From Candidatus Aminicenantota bacterium (GTDB lineage Bacteria; Acidobacteriota; Aminicenantia; Aminicenantales; Aminicenantaceae), in contig DAOUSP010000012.1 in assembly GCA_030627155.1 (NCBI GenBank), positions 1 through 16,194 of the forward strand: a stretch of 16,194 bases of DNA. The letters are read 5' to 3'. Positions within the stretch are counted from its first letter, which is position 1, and each line of letters opens with the position of its first letter. Below, piece by piece: positions 7,895 through 15,954 of the stretch. The notes beneath the pieces are model-generated. The model had not been told where the DNA came from. It saw only the letters and a list, made by a program, of their open reading frames with translations, and made no database searches. The position numbers and the translations under genes are program-made.

Positions 7895-10258
7895 ATGAAC
7901 AAAAGAATTCAAAAGCTTCGAGAACAGAGTCTTAATGCAAAACCGTATATCACACCTGAGAGAGCACATCTAATAACAGAATTTTATAAAAGCGATATAG
8001 CACAGAGAGTTTCAACCCCGATAGGAAGAGCTCTTGCGTTTAAATATTTGCTTGAACATAAGGAAATCTGCATCAATGAAGGTGAGCTTATTGTGGGAGA
8101 GCGCGGTCCTGCTCCAAAGGCTACTCCAACTTATCCAGAGATAAATGCGCACAGCTTGCAAGATCTAGAAATCATTAACAGCCGTGAGAAAATCCCTTTT
8201 GCAGTAAGTGAGGAAACAAAACAAATCTATAAAAAGGAAATCATTCCGTTTTGGAGAGGAAGGTCTATCAGAGATAGGCTCTTCAACGAAATGTCAAAGG
8301 AATGGAAAGATGCCTTTGAAGCAGGAGTTTTTACTGAATTTATGGAACAACGAGCGCCAGGGCATACTGTTTTAGATGATAAAATATACAAAAAAGGGTT
8401 TCTTGATTTTAAAAAAGATGTTCGAAAAAGCATGAAAGAATTGGATTTCTTCAATGACCCAAGTGCGTATGATAAGAAAGAAGAGCTTAAGGCGATGGAA
8501 ATCTGTACTGATGCTTTAATACTCTATGCTAAGCGACATGCAAGAAAAGCCAGAGAGCTTATAATAAAGGAAAAAAATCTCAAAAGGATATCAGAGCTGG
8601 AAAGGATTGTAGAGATCTGCGAGCGTGTTCCTGCCCATGCGCCACGTGATTTCTGGGAAGCTCTTCAGTATTACTGGTTTGTGCACCTTGGAGTAATAAT
8701 CGAATATAACACCTGGGATTCATTTAATCCTGGCCGACTCGACCAACATTTATATCCATTTTATAAGAAAGGGCTTGAAGAAGGAACTCTGTCACCAGAA
8801 AAGGCAAAGGAACTTCTCCAGGCATTTTGGGTGAAATTCAATAATCAGCCTGCACCTCCGAAAGTTGGGGTTACTGCTGAGGAAAGCGGAACTTACACAG
8901 ACTTTGCGTTGATTAATATAGGAGGCATAAAAACTGACGGTTCTGATGGTGTAAATGAATTGTCTTACTTGATTTTAGATGTTGTTGAAGAGATGAGGAT
9001 TCTCCAGCCGAGTTCCATGATCCAAATAAGCAAGAAAACTCCTGATGGTTTATTGAAAAAAGCGATAAAAATCATAAGGACTGGATTTGGACAGCCCTCA
9101 GTCTTCAATGCAGATGCGATTGTCCAGGAATTAGTCCGCCAGGGAAAATCTATTGAAGATGCACGCAATGGAGGAGCCAGTGGATGTGTGGAGACAGGTG
9201 CTTTTGGAAAAGAATGTTACATCCTTACAGGATATTTTAATTTAGCAAAGATTTTTGAAATCACATTAAGCAATGGTTTAGATCCGAGAACCGGAAAAAA
9301 GATTGGCATTTCTACTGGAGACCCAGCTAAATTTGCATCTTTTGAAGAATTATTCCATGCGTATGAGAAACAAATCAACTATTTTGTGGATATAAAGATA
9401 AAGGGGAACAATATAATAGAACGCCTGTATGCAAAGTATATGCCAGCTCCATTCCTGTCGATTCTAATCGATGACTGTATAGAAAAAGGAAAGGATTACC
9501 ATGACGGAGGCGCAAGATACAATACATCCTACATCCAGGGTGTTGGGTTGGGGACAATGACAGATGTTCTGACTTCAATTAAATACAATGTTTTTGACAA
9601 GAAATATGTTTCTTGGAAAGATCTAATAGATGCATTGCATTCAAATTACAAAAATCATGAGGCACTCAGACAGAGATTTTTGAATAAGACTCCAAAATAT
9701 GGAAATGATGATGACTATGCTGACAACATTATGAAAATGATTTTTGAAACCTATTACAGAGCTGTCAATGGAAGGCCAAATACTAAAGGAGGCCTTCATC
9801 GCATAAATCTATTGCCGACAACGGTTCATATTTATTTTGGTAGAGTCACTGGGGCAACTCCGGATGGCAGAAAAGCAAAAGAGCCGCTGTCCGAAGGCAT
9901 CTCCCCAGTGCAGGGAGCAGACCGCCATGGGCCGACCGCAGTCATAAAATCAGCAGGAAAGATAGACCATGTAAGAACAGGAGGAACACTTCTTAATCAG
10001 AAATTCACTCCCCAGCTTCTGGCCAGTGATGAGGGAATAAATAAACTTGCCCATCTGATACGTGCATATTTCAAATTAGACGGCCACCATGTTCAATTTA
10101 ATGTGGTTAAAGCTGATACCTTAAGAGAAGCTCAGAATAACCCTGAGAAATTCCGAAATCTCATTGTGCGTGTTGCTGGCTACAGTGATTATTTTGTAGA
10201 TATTAACACTGGGCTCCAGAATGAAATCATTAAAAGGACAGAACACGAGTCTTTTTAA
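7895..10258 (+). CDS. hypD: Glycyl radical enzyme, probable trans-4-hydroxy-L-proline dehydratase (HypD)
   Basis: Predicted to remove water from trans-4-hydroxy-L-proline by radical chemistry, giving pyrroline-5-carboxylate, which a reductase (not in this window) turns into proline. The 787-residue chain has the catalytic motif GCVET with thiyl cysteine C431 and general base E433, and the radical motif RVAGYS with G762. Residues I recall as lining the C. difficile HypD pocket (F152, H160, D278, S334, D339, F340, Y450, T645; catalytic C434, E436, G765) all recur here with a constant shift of three: F149, H157, D275, S331, D336, F337, Y447, T642. Long blocks such as KFNNQPAPPKVG and NKTPKYGNDDDYAD also look like HypD. 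Pyruvate formate-lyase is ruled out because it needs two adjacent cysteines. Neighbours agree: its activase lies 3 bp upstream and an Xaa-Pro peptidase follows. The residue match rests on memory, so the substrate call is strong but not certain. Confidence 0.88.
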   Translation: MNKRIQKLREQSLNAKPYITPERAHLITEFYKSDIAQRVSTPIGRALAFKYLLEHKEICINEGELIVGERGPAPKATPTYPEINAHSLQDLEIINSREKIPFAVSEETKQIYKKEIIPFWRGRSIRDRLFNEMSKEWKDAFEAGVFTEFMEQRAPGHTVLDDKIYKKGFLDFKKDVRKSMKELDFFNDPSAYDKKEELKAMEICTDALILYAKRHARKARELIIKEKNLKRISELERIVEICERVPAHAPRDFWEALQYYWFVHLGVIIEYNTWDSFNPGRLDQHLYPFYKKGLEEGTLSPEKAKELLQAFWVKFNNQPAPPKVGVTAEESGTYTDFALINIGGIKTDGSDGVNELSYLILDVVEEMRILQPSSMIQISKKTPDGLLKKAIKIIRTGFGQPSVFNADAIVQELVRQGKSIEDARNGGASGCVETGAFGKECYILTGYFNLAKIFEITLSNGLDPRTGKKIGISTGDPAKFASFEELFHAYEKQINYFVDIKIKGNNIIERLYAKYMPAPFLSILIDDCIEKGKDYHDGGARYNTSYIQGVGLGTMTDVLTSIKYNVFDKKYVSWKDLIDALHSNYKNHEALRQRFLNKTPKYGNDDDYADNIMKMIFETYYRAVNGRPNTKGGLHRINLLPTTVHIYFGRVTGATPDGRKAKEPLSEGISPVQGADRHGPTAVIKSAGKIDHVRTGGTLLNQKFTPQLLASDEGINKLAHLIRAYFKLDGHHVQFNVVKADTLREAQNNPEKFRNLIVRVAGYSDYFVDINTGLQNEIIKRTEHESF

Positions 10259-10287
10259 AACGAATCTTTTCAGGATGAGTTCTATTT

Positions 10288-10323
10288 GTGTTGGTTTATT
10301 AGATAGCCCAATGCGTGTTTTTT
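10288..10323 (+). terminator. possible rho-independent terminator after hypD
   Basis: GTGTTGG (10288-10294) can pair with CCAATGC (10308-10314) across a 13-base loop, with two adjacent wobble pairs, followed three bases later by six T (10318-10323). The stem is weak but sits 30 bp after the hypD stop and before a new ribosome site, where a terminator would be expected. Confidence 0.35.
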
Positions 10324-10401
10324 AATGATTTATATGTGGAAAAAAGAAATGCAATAAATAATAATATAAAGAATAAAACAGGTTAATAAAGGAGTCTGAG
10401 C

Positions 10402-11793
10402 ATGTTTAACGAAAAAATTTATAGGCAGAGAAGAGAGCGTTTAAGAAAACAGATTAAATCAGGGATTGCGCTTTTTATTGGGAATAAAGAATCTCCTATG
10501 AATTATCATTCGAATCCCTATCATTTCAGGCAGGACAGTTCGTTTCTTTACTTTTTTGGCCTGGATTCCTCATCACTTGTGGGCATTGTTGATGCTGACG
10601 AAGACAAAGATATCATCTTTGGCAATGATATAAGTGTTGAAGATATCATCTGGATGGGAGAAATGCCTTTGCTTAAAGAAAGAGCCCTTCAGGTGGGAGT
10701 CAATCAAACGGCTCCATTAAAAGATTTAAACGATGTCCTTAAGAAGGCACTCAAAGGAGGAAAAAAAATCCATTATTGTCCTCCTTATCGACCGGAAACA
10801 GTTTTAAAGATAAGTCAACTTTTGGGCATTCACCCAGAAATGGTCAAGGATTATTCCTCTGAGGAATTGATTAAAGCTGTTGTAGAGCAAAGGTCGGTGA
10901 AGATTCCAGAGGAAATAGAAGAAATGGAGAAAGCCCATGAAGTTACTTATGAAATGTATCTTGCGGCAATGAAAATGGCTAAGCAAGGAAGATATGAAAG
11001 GGAACTGACTGGACAGATGGAAGGAATTTGTATGGCTGCAGGGAGCTACTTGGCCTTTCCTACAATACTGACAATAAATGGCCAAATACTGCATAATCAT
11101 TATCATGGAAACAGACTGCAGGAAGGGAGACTCCTTGTTGTTGACTCTGGTGCGGAATCTTCGATGCATTATGCCTCAGATATTACAAGAACCTTTCCGG
11201 TTGGAGGCAAATTCACAAAAAAACAAAAGGACATATATTCCATTGTACTCAGTGCCCAGGAAGCAGCCATTCGAGCCATAAAGCCAGGAATTCCATATAA
11301 GGATGTACACCTGATTGCTGTACGAATTATTACACAGGGATTGAAAGACCTTGGATTGATAAAAGGAAACCCAGAGGATGCTGCAAGGGCCGGGGCTCAC
11401 GCATTATTTTTTCCTCATGGGTTAGGGCATATGATTGGTCTTGACGTTCACGATATGGAAAATTTAGGGGAGGATTATGTTGGTTATAATCATACAGTTA
11501 AAAGAAGCGAGCAGTTTGGTTTGGCTTATTTGCGCCTTGCAAAGAAATTGCAGCCATATTATGTGGTAACTGTGGAGCCTGGAATATACTTTATTCCGGC
11601 TTTAATTGATAAGTGGATAGCTGAGAAAAAGTTCCAAGAATTCATAGATTATGACAGAGTCAACCAATACAGAGATTTTGGAGGTGTGCGAATCGAGGAT
11701 GATGTCCTTGTAACAGAAACTGGATATAAAATCCTTGGGAAATCCATTCCAAAGGCAATTTTAGACGTAGAAGACAGCACAGCAAAAGCTTAA
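10402..11793 (+). CDS. pepP: Xaa-Pro aminopeptidase (M24B, aminopeptidase P type)
   Basis: A dinuclear-metal peptidase that removes the N-terminal residue from peptides with proline in second position. The 463-residue protein has an AMP_N-type domain (about 3-120, with the YHFRQDSSFLYFFGLD block) and a pita-bread catalytic domain (about 165-440). The five metal ligands are visible: D248 in VVDSGAE, D260 in SDITRTFP, H343 in HGLGHMIG, E392 in VEPGIYF and E432 in RIEDD; H339 and the VHD histidine are the usual assisting residues. No signal sequence is present, so it should act in the cytoplasm. An AAAGGAG site precedes the ATG. It follows hypD on the same strand after 143 bp with a possible terminator between, so it may have its own promoter. 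Its specificity fits the supply of proline or hydroxyproline peptides to HypD; that link is inferred. Whether it prefers dipeptides (prolidase) or longer peptides cannot be decided. Confidence 0.92.
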   Translation: MFNEKIYRQRRERLRKQIKSGIALFIGNKESPMNYHSNPYHFRQDSSFLYFFGLDSSSLVGIVDADEDKDIIFGNDISVEDIIWMGEMPLLKERALQVGVNQTAPLKDLNDVLKKALKGGKKIHYCPPYRPETVLKISQLLGIHPEMVKDYSSEELIKAVVEQRSVKIPEEIEEMEKAHEVTYEMYLAAMKMAKQGRYERELTGQMEGICMAAGSYLAFPTILTINGQILHNHYHGNRLQEGRLLVVDSGAESSMHYASDITRTFPVGGKFTKKQKDIYSIVLSAQEAAIRAIKPGIPYKDVHLIAVRIITQGLKDLGLIKGNPEDAARAGAHALFFPHGLGHMIGLDVHDMENLGEDYVGYNHTVKRSEQFGLAYLRLAKKLQPYYVVTVEPGIYFIPALIDKWIAEKKFQEFIDYDRVNQYRDFGGVRIEDDVLVTETGYKILGKSIPKAILDVEDSTAKA

Positions 11794-11815
11794 AATCAAC
11801 TACTGTTGGTTTTTT
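11792..11815. terminator. bidirectional rho-independent terminator between convergent genes
   Basis: AAAATCAAC (11792-11800), loop TACT (11801-11804) and GTTGGTTTT (11805-11813) form a nine-pair stem with one U-G wobble, running into a T tract through 11815; the A tract on the other side serves the opposite strand. It overlaps the stop region of pepP and the last codons of the minus-strand M16 gene, whose stop codons are only 6 bp apart, and so can end both transcripts. Confidence 0.6.
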
Positions 11816-13167
11816 GCCTTGTCTTTTGGCCCTACATTAATTTGAATTTCTTTTTGTGGATCAAGAATCTCTTTTATAAAGGCATTTATCTCTTCAATGG
11901 TTATATTGTCAATCTCTTGAAACACATCATTTAAAAAGTCAGAACCAAGATTAAATGCTTCAAAAAAGGCAAGATTGTATGCACGGGTATCCTTTGATTC
12001 GTTACTTCTAAGAAGGAACGATTTTAAATAGAATTTTGTCATCAACAGTTCTTCATTGGAAACACCATTTTCAAAGAGGTCAGCAAGCTCTTTTTTGAGG
12101 GCTTCTCGTGCTTGTAGTTTCTTGCTATTATCTGTTTCCAAATATGCTTCGATGATTCCTCCATCTCTCATGAGAGTGGCATTGGCATTTACGTTATATG
12201 CCAATTTTTCCTCTGAGCGCAAACGCCAAAGTCTGGAATTGATGCCTTTTCCTAATAAATTTGCTAATAAAAAGGTATTTGTGAAATTTTTTAGCGAAAG
12301 CATAGGAAGAGGATAAATAGAAGAGATAAGAACTTGCTTGATGTCTTTTTCAATCTCAATCTGTTTTTCTCCTTGAATTTTAGACGATTGCAGGGGAGTG
12401 GTCTGAGAGGGACTGGTGCCTTCTGGAATTTGTTCAAGATATTTTTTTAGTATTTGAATGATTGAATCTTCCTTAAGGTCAGAGACTACAGCCACGACCA
12501 TGTTCTCTGATTTGAAATGTATATTGAAAAATGCTTCGATATCTTTCTTTTTTATGGCATCGAGTGATTCCTTGCTTCCAAGAATCGAAGAGCCGTATGA
12601 TGAATCGCTGTAGAAGCAATTGAGGCCTTTTTGGTGAGCAATTTGGGCAGGTTCATCCTCCTCTTTTTCTCTCTGATGAAGCATTTGTTCTTTGATTCTG
12701 TCTATTCTCAATCCGGAAAATAATGGCTTCTTCAGGATTTGTGTGACAGTTTTCAGAGTGCTTTCAAGGTGTTCAGATAAACATGCGATACGAACAAGGG
12801 AATAATCTCCGTAACAAGCCATGGAAATTCGTGAAGCCTGACTCATTAGCTGTTGGATTTTTCCTTGGTCCGGAATCTCCAAGCTTAAACGGGTGGTCAA
12901 GTAGGCAAGGCCTGCCTTCCCTTCAGGGTCTGCTCTGTGTCCTCCATGAATAAGGAGTTGAACGATTGTAATGGATGAAGTTTTGTCTTCTTGATATATC
13001 AAAGGAAGACCATTTGAAAGAATGGTTTTTTTTGGAGAGAGTATCTTCAGAGGGTTTGAAGGAAAGGAGCAGGCGTGAATCGGGCTTCCAGTGGCTATTG
13101 CTGTTCCTGCGACAATAAGTATGCACAGAACCTTTATATAGTAGCACATGTTACCTGAATTATTCAT
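11800..13167 (-). CDS. M16-family peptidase-like protein with destroyed zinc motif, probable non-catalytic partner subunit
   Basis: The 455-residue product has an N-terminal hydrophobic export segment (about residues 8-26) and two M16 half-domains. Where M16 enzymes carry the inverted zinc motif HxxEH after a G-L-A segment, this protein reads GLAYLTTR: Y89, T92 and R93 replace His, Glu and His, so it should bind no zinc and be inactive. The C-terminal half keeps the SRLWRLR...LAY segment with the Arg/Tyr pair that M16 partner subunits contribute to substrate binding. This matches M16B heterodimers of one active and one inactive chain, and the active chain lies just upstream (13417-14829). Cys33 after SPIHA could be a lipidation site, but the box is atypical. 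The ATG at 13167 has no Shine-Dalgarno; Met7 (13149), preceded by AGGT, may be the true start. The gap to the upstream M16 gene is 249 bp and holds a palindromic repeat, so co-transcription is likely but not assured. Confidence 0.9.
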   Translation of the reverse strand: MNNSGNMCYYIKVLCILIVAGTAIATGSPIHACSFPSNPLKILSPKKTILSNGLPLIYQEDKTSSITIVQLLIHGGHRADPEGKAGLAYLTTRLSLEIPDQGKIQQLMSQASRISMACYGDYSLVRIACLSEHLESTLKTVTQILKKPLFSGLRIDRIKEQMLHQREKEEDEPAQIAHQKGLNCFYSDSSYGSSILGSKESLDAIKKKDIEAFFNIHFKSENMVVAVVSDLKEDSIIQILKKYLEQIPEGTSPSQTTPLQSSKIQGEKQIEIEKDIKQVLISSIYPLPMLSLKNFTNTFLLANLLGKGINSRLWRLRSEEKLAYNVNANATLMRDGGIIEAYLETDNSKKLQAREALKKELADLFENGVSNEELLMTKFYLKSFLLRSNESKDTRAYNLAFFEAFNLGSDFLNDVFQEIDNITIEEINAFIKEILDPQKEIQINVGPKDKAKNQQ

Positions 13168-13301
13168 AAAAATTACCGATACTTTTTATATAATAAATTA
13201 TATCAAGATATTAAGCATAATTTTCTTGTAATTTGGTAAATCATTTTATTTTTTACCATCTATCTTTTTTTTCAATCAATCATCGGCAATTTTTACCCTT
13301 C

Positions 13302-13400
13302 AGGCGAACCGATCTTGCGGCATCTGCTGCGTTGCAGCACATTCGCGGTGGAGAACCACAGCTTCATGTGCCGCGCCTTGCATCTGCGGCAACCTCGCCT
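13302..13400. repeat. GC-rich imperfect palindrome, REP/BIME-like intergenic element
   Basis: About 99 bp, visibly GC-rich in AT-rich surroundings, with dyad symmetry from its ends to its centre. Outer arms are AGGCGA (13302-13307) and TCGCCT (13395-13400). Next come TGCGGCA-type segments on both sides, then GCACAT and ATGTGC. The centre is GTGG-AGAA-CCAC. It also contains the near-direct motif GCATCTGC twice. It sits immediately 3' of the active M16 gene (stop at 13417) with no T tract after it on the minus strand, so it looks more like a dispersed REP-type element or mRNA-stabilising 3' structure than a terminator. No other copy lies in this window. Confidence 0.65.
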
Positions 13401-13416
13401 CGTGAATAATCTATGT

Positions 13417-14829
13417 TTATTGCTTTTTATTTTTTGGGCGTATTGTCACAATAACGAAATTTCCTTTGCTAAGATAATTTCCTGCAACATTTCTTAAGTC
13501 AGAAGAACGTATTTTATCGATATTTTCCAAATAGCCCCCTCGCTGGGGTTGTGTGTTTAAAAGCATGTATCGTGCAAGAGAATTGGCTATGGCCAGCCCA
13601 TTTTCCTGGGATTTATGGTAATTAAATTTCATTTGATTTTTGGCGTATTCAAGGTAATCTAAGGCATGAAACTGACTCTCACCGTAGAAATCTTTCTTTG
13701 AGTAATTTTGCTGGCGTGTTGTTTTCAAAAACCTTATCGTTTCTCTTTTTGCTGCATTGATGTTTTTTGGGTCTAATGTGAGGTAAATCAGCATTGCCCC
13801 TCCATATTTATAGGCGCTGTATCCCATGGATACAGTATAAACCAGCTCTCTCCTCCCTCGCAGGGGATAATTCAACATTGGATTAATCCCACGGCCAAGA
13901 ATTTCTGTTAGCAGGTCAGTCGCATATTGATCTTGACTATTGTAATCCGGAGCCAGGGTGCCAATCACCATATACGCCTGGTTTACATCCATTTGATGTT
14001 CAATTTCAATAGGCTTTTTCAGGGGAAAAACCATGTGGAATCGAGCGGATGTAAGAGATGTGTTGGTGCCAGTTGATAGGCCTTTGAACATTTCTTTAAT
14101 TTTTTCTTCCATATCTGCCAAGTCAAAGCTTCCTACAATGGCCAATGCGCAATTACTTGGAACGAAATATTTCTTATAGAAATCTTCTACCTGTTGGACG
14201 GTAATGGCCTCGATAATCTCTTTGTTTCCGTAAATGGGATTATGGTATGGGTGATTTCGAAAAAGATTCTGATAGACAATGGATGTTGCATATTTTAACG
14301 GGTCATCATAGAGTTGGCTTAACTCTTCTAAAATTACTTTTTTTTCTTTGTCTAAATTTTCTTGAGTGAGTTTCAAATGGAATAGAATTTCCTTTTGGTT
14401 TTTGAGAGCAAAATCTGCATGCTCAGATGGCAAGGAAATCTCAAAAATAGCAATGTCGCGTCCTGTATGGGCATTGAAATAAGCTCCATGCTGTCGAGTC
14501 TCCAGTGCGATTTCTCTCCCTTCCCTGAATTCTGTGCCTTGAAAAAGAATATAATGTTCCAGAATGTGGACGAGTCCACTTGTCTCATCGGATTCGTCTT
14601 TTGACCCAATATTAACAGCAAAAGAAAGGTGAAGAAGTGGCAATGCTTCTCTTTTATAGAGAAAAACTTTGAGGCCATTATCCAATTGAAAGTACTTACT
14701 GGTAGTTTTCTCCTCTTCTTGAGTGAAACCTGAAATAGAACCGAGTATTAATGCCAGAAGAGCAAGAATGCACATTAATACAGCATACTGCCTGGTGGAC
14801 CTCGTAATTATTGATTGATAAATAATCAT
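13417..14829 (-). CDS. M16-family zinc metallopeptidase, catalytic subunit, exported
   Basis: A 470-residue peptidase of the insulinase/processing-peptidase family that degrades or trims peptides, likely in the periplasm. Residues about 17-35 form a signal or anchor segment after a basic N-terminus, followed by GFTQEEE. The zinc site is intact: H88-I-L-E91-H92 in GLVHILEH, with the third ligand glutamate at 168 (or 169) in VILEELSQLYDDP, the usual 76-residue spacing. The second half-domain has the RGRRELVYT segment with the Arg/Tyr pair. It is transcribed after the potassium-channel gene with a 30-bp gap and before the inactive M16 protein; the two M16 products probably pair as a heterodimer. 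The ATG at 14829 lacks a Shine-Dalgarno; Met19 is an alternative but would remove the basic residues of the signal. No protein substrate can be inferred. The hydroxyproline genes opposite suggest a role in peptide feeding, which is conjecture. Confidence 0.93.
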   Translation of the reverse strand: MIIYQSIITRSTRQYAVLMCILALLALILGSISGFTQEEEKTTSKYFQLDNGLKVFLYKREALPLLHLSFAVNIGSKDESDETSGLVHILEHYILFQGTEFREGREIALETRQHGAYFNAHTGRDIAIFEISLPSEHADFALKNQKEILFHLKLTQENLDKEKKVILEELSQLYDDPLKYATSIVYQNLFRNHPYHNPIYGNKEIIEAITVQQVEDFYKKYFVPSNCALAIVGSFDLADMEEKIKEMFKGLSTGTNTSLTSARFHMVFPLKKPIEIEHQMDVNQAYMVIGTLAPDYNSQDQYATDLLTEILGRGINPMLNYPLRGRRELVYTVSMGYSAYKYGGAMLIYLTLDPKNINAAKRETIRFLKTTRQQNYSKKDFYGESQFHALDYLEYAKNQMKFNYHKSQENGLAIANSLARYMLLNTQPQRGGYLENIDKIRSSDLRNVAGNYLSKGNFVIVTIRPKNKKQ

Positions 14830-14859
14830 ATAATCATAAGGTGACTTAAAATCATGTGC

Positions 14860-15849
14860 TTATGTAATGAGATAATTTTTCTCGAATAGAACGATAGCGT
14901 CTTTATCTCCTAAAACTAATAGAGTGTCTCCTGCTCCTATTTTAGTCTCTGGGGAAGGATTGAAAATAATGTCCTTGCCGGGCTTTTTCACTGCTACAAC
15001 AATCACATTGGCTTGTCGGCGTAAGTCGCATTCTACAATGCTGCGTGATGCAATTTTGGACTCTTTTGTAACGACAAATTCATCTATATACAATGAAAGC
15101 TCTTTGCGCCTGATGATTAAGTCCATAAAATCAACAAGGGTTGGTCTTATTAACGATTGTGCAATCTTAAAGCCACTGAGTTTATAAGGGCTTACTACTC
15201 TGTTGGCTCCGATTTGTAGGATTTTTTTCTCTCCCTCCTCATCCATTGCTTTTGAAAGGACAAAAATGGAAGGGTGAATCAATTTAACGGTTAAAACCAG
15301 ATAAAGATTATCCGCATCTGAAGGCAATAGGGCAGCCAGTGCCTTGGCTCTTTTGATTCCAGCCCGAAGGAGTACTTCTTCTTGTGTGGCATCTCCAAGA
15401 ATATATAGACACTTACTATTGCCTTTTAGAGATGCTAACTTATTCTCATTCTTGTCGATGACAATAAAAGGGAGGTTCTCCTCTTCCAGCCTTTCCCGTA
15501 CTATTTGTCCCATTCTTCCGTGACCACAAATAATATAATGATCTTTTAAATTTTTTATTGTTTTTTCCATCTTTCTTCTCCGCCAGTATTGATTAATTCC
15601 TCCTTCATAGATAGCTTCAGCAATTTTTGTGAATGCAAATATAGCTGTCCCAACACCTCCCAGAATGATGAAGATGGTAAAAAGCCGCCCACCAGGTGTA
15701 AGGGGCTCCTTGACTTCTTTGAAGCCGACCGTAGATATGGTTATGATGGTCATGTATAAAGAATCGAAAAAGGACATTTCTTCTATAACATGAAAGCCAA
15801 TTATTCCAATGAAGATGATTATGATAATAAGAGCTACTGGTTTCCACAT
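14860..15849 (-). CDS. Two-transmembrane potassium channel with cytoplasmic RCK (TrkA-N/TrkA-C) domain
   Basis: An MthK-like ligand-gated K+ channel of the inner membrane. In the 329-residue product, TM1 spans about 4-22, the pore helix and filter 28-43 (TIITISTVGF), and TM2 about 55-76 with a glycine hinge near G64-G67. A basic linker (RRRK, 90-93) leads to an RCK-N Rossmann domain with GHGRMG (109-114) and the acidic strand end VIDKNE, then an RCK-C domain (about 245-329). The filter reads T40-V-G-F-K44-E instead of T-V-G-Y-G-D: the outer glycine is replaced by lysine. RCK domains of this kind bind nucleotides or divalent ions and gate the pore. The gene is the first of a minus-strand set with the M16 peptidases 30 bp downstream. 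No clear Shine-Dalgarno precedes the ATG, but the start fits the length of TM1. Which ligand gates it cannot be seen. Confidence 0.92.
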   Translation of the reverse strand: MWKPVALIIIIIFIGIIGFHVIEEMSFFDSLYMTIITISTVGFKEVKEPLTPGGRLFTIFIILGGVGTAIFAFTKIAEAIYEGGINQYWRRRKMEKTIKNLKDHYIICGHGRMGQIVRERLEEENLPFIVIDKNENKLASLKGNSKCLYILGDATQEEVLLRAGIKRAKALAALLPSDADNLYLVLTVKLIHPSIFVLSKAMDEEGEKKILQIGANRVVSPYKLSGFKIAQSLIRPTLVDFMDLIIRRKELSLYIDEFVVTKESKIASRSIVECDLRRQANVIVVAVKKPGKDIIFNPSPETKIGAGDTLLVLGDKDAIVLFEKNYLIT

Positions 15850-15864
15850 TCTTGAATTTATATT

Positions 15865-15894
15865 ATATTACACCAGAAATGCTTATATGAGCAA
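15865..15894 (-). promoter_or_regulatory. candidate promoter for the potassium channel / M16 transcript
   Basis: On the minus strand, TTGCTC (15894-15889), an 18-bp spacer and TAATAT (15870-15865) end 15 bp before the channel ATG at 15849. The -10 lies in a T/A-only run. The short distance would give a very short or leaderless mRNA, which fits the lack of a Shine-Dalgarno. Moderate match only. Confidence 0.35.
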
Positions 15895-15954
15895 GATTAT
15901 ATCCTAAAATGGAAGCATTTTTTTTCCGTGATATTTGAAGTTCTATAAATTCGC

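Noticed and set aside
7895..10258. Pyruvate formate-lyase or choline TMA-lyase assignment for the glycyl radical enzyme
   Set aside because: PFL needs two adjacent active-site cysteines, which are absent. The residue pattern and long conserved blocks agree with HypD rather than with the choline enzyme.
10804..11169. Antisense open frame of 121 codons inside the M24 peptidase gene
   Set aside because: It lies opposite conserved catalytic-domain coding sequence, has no recognisable domain and no ribosome site.
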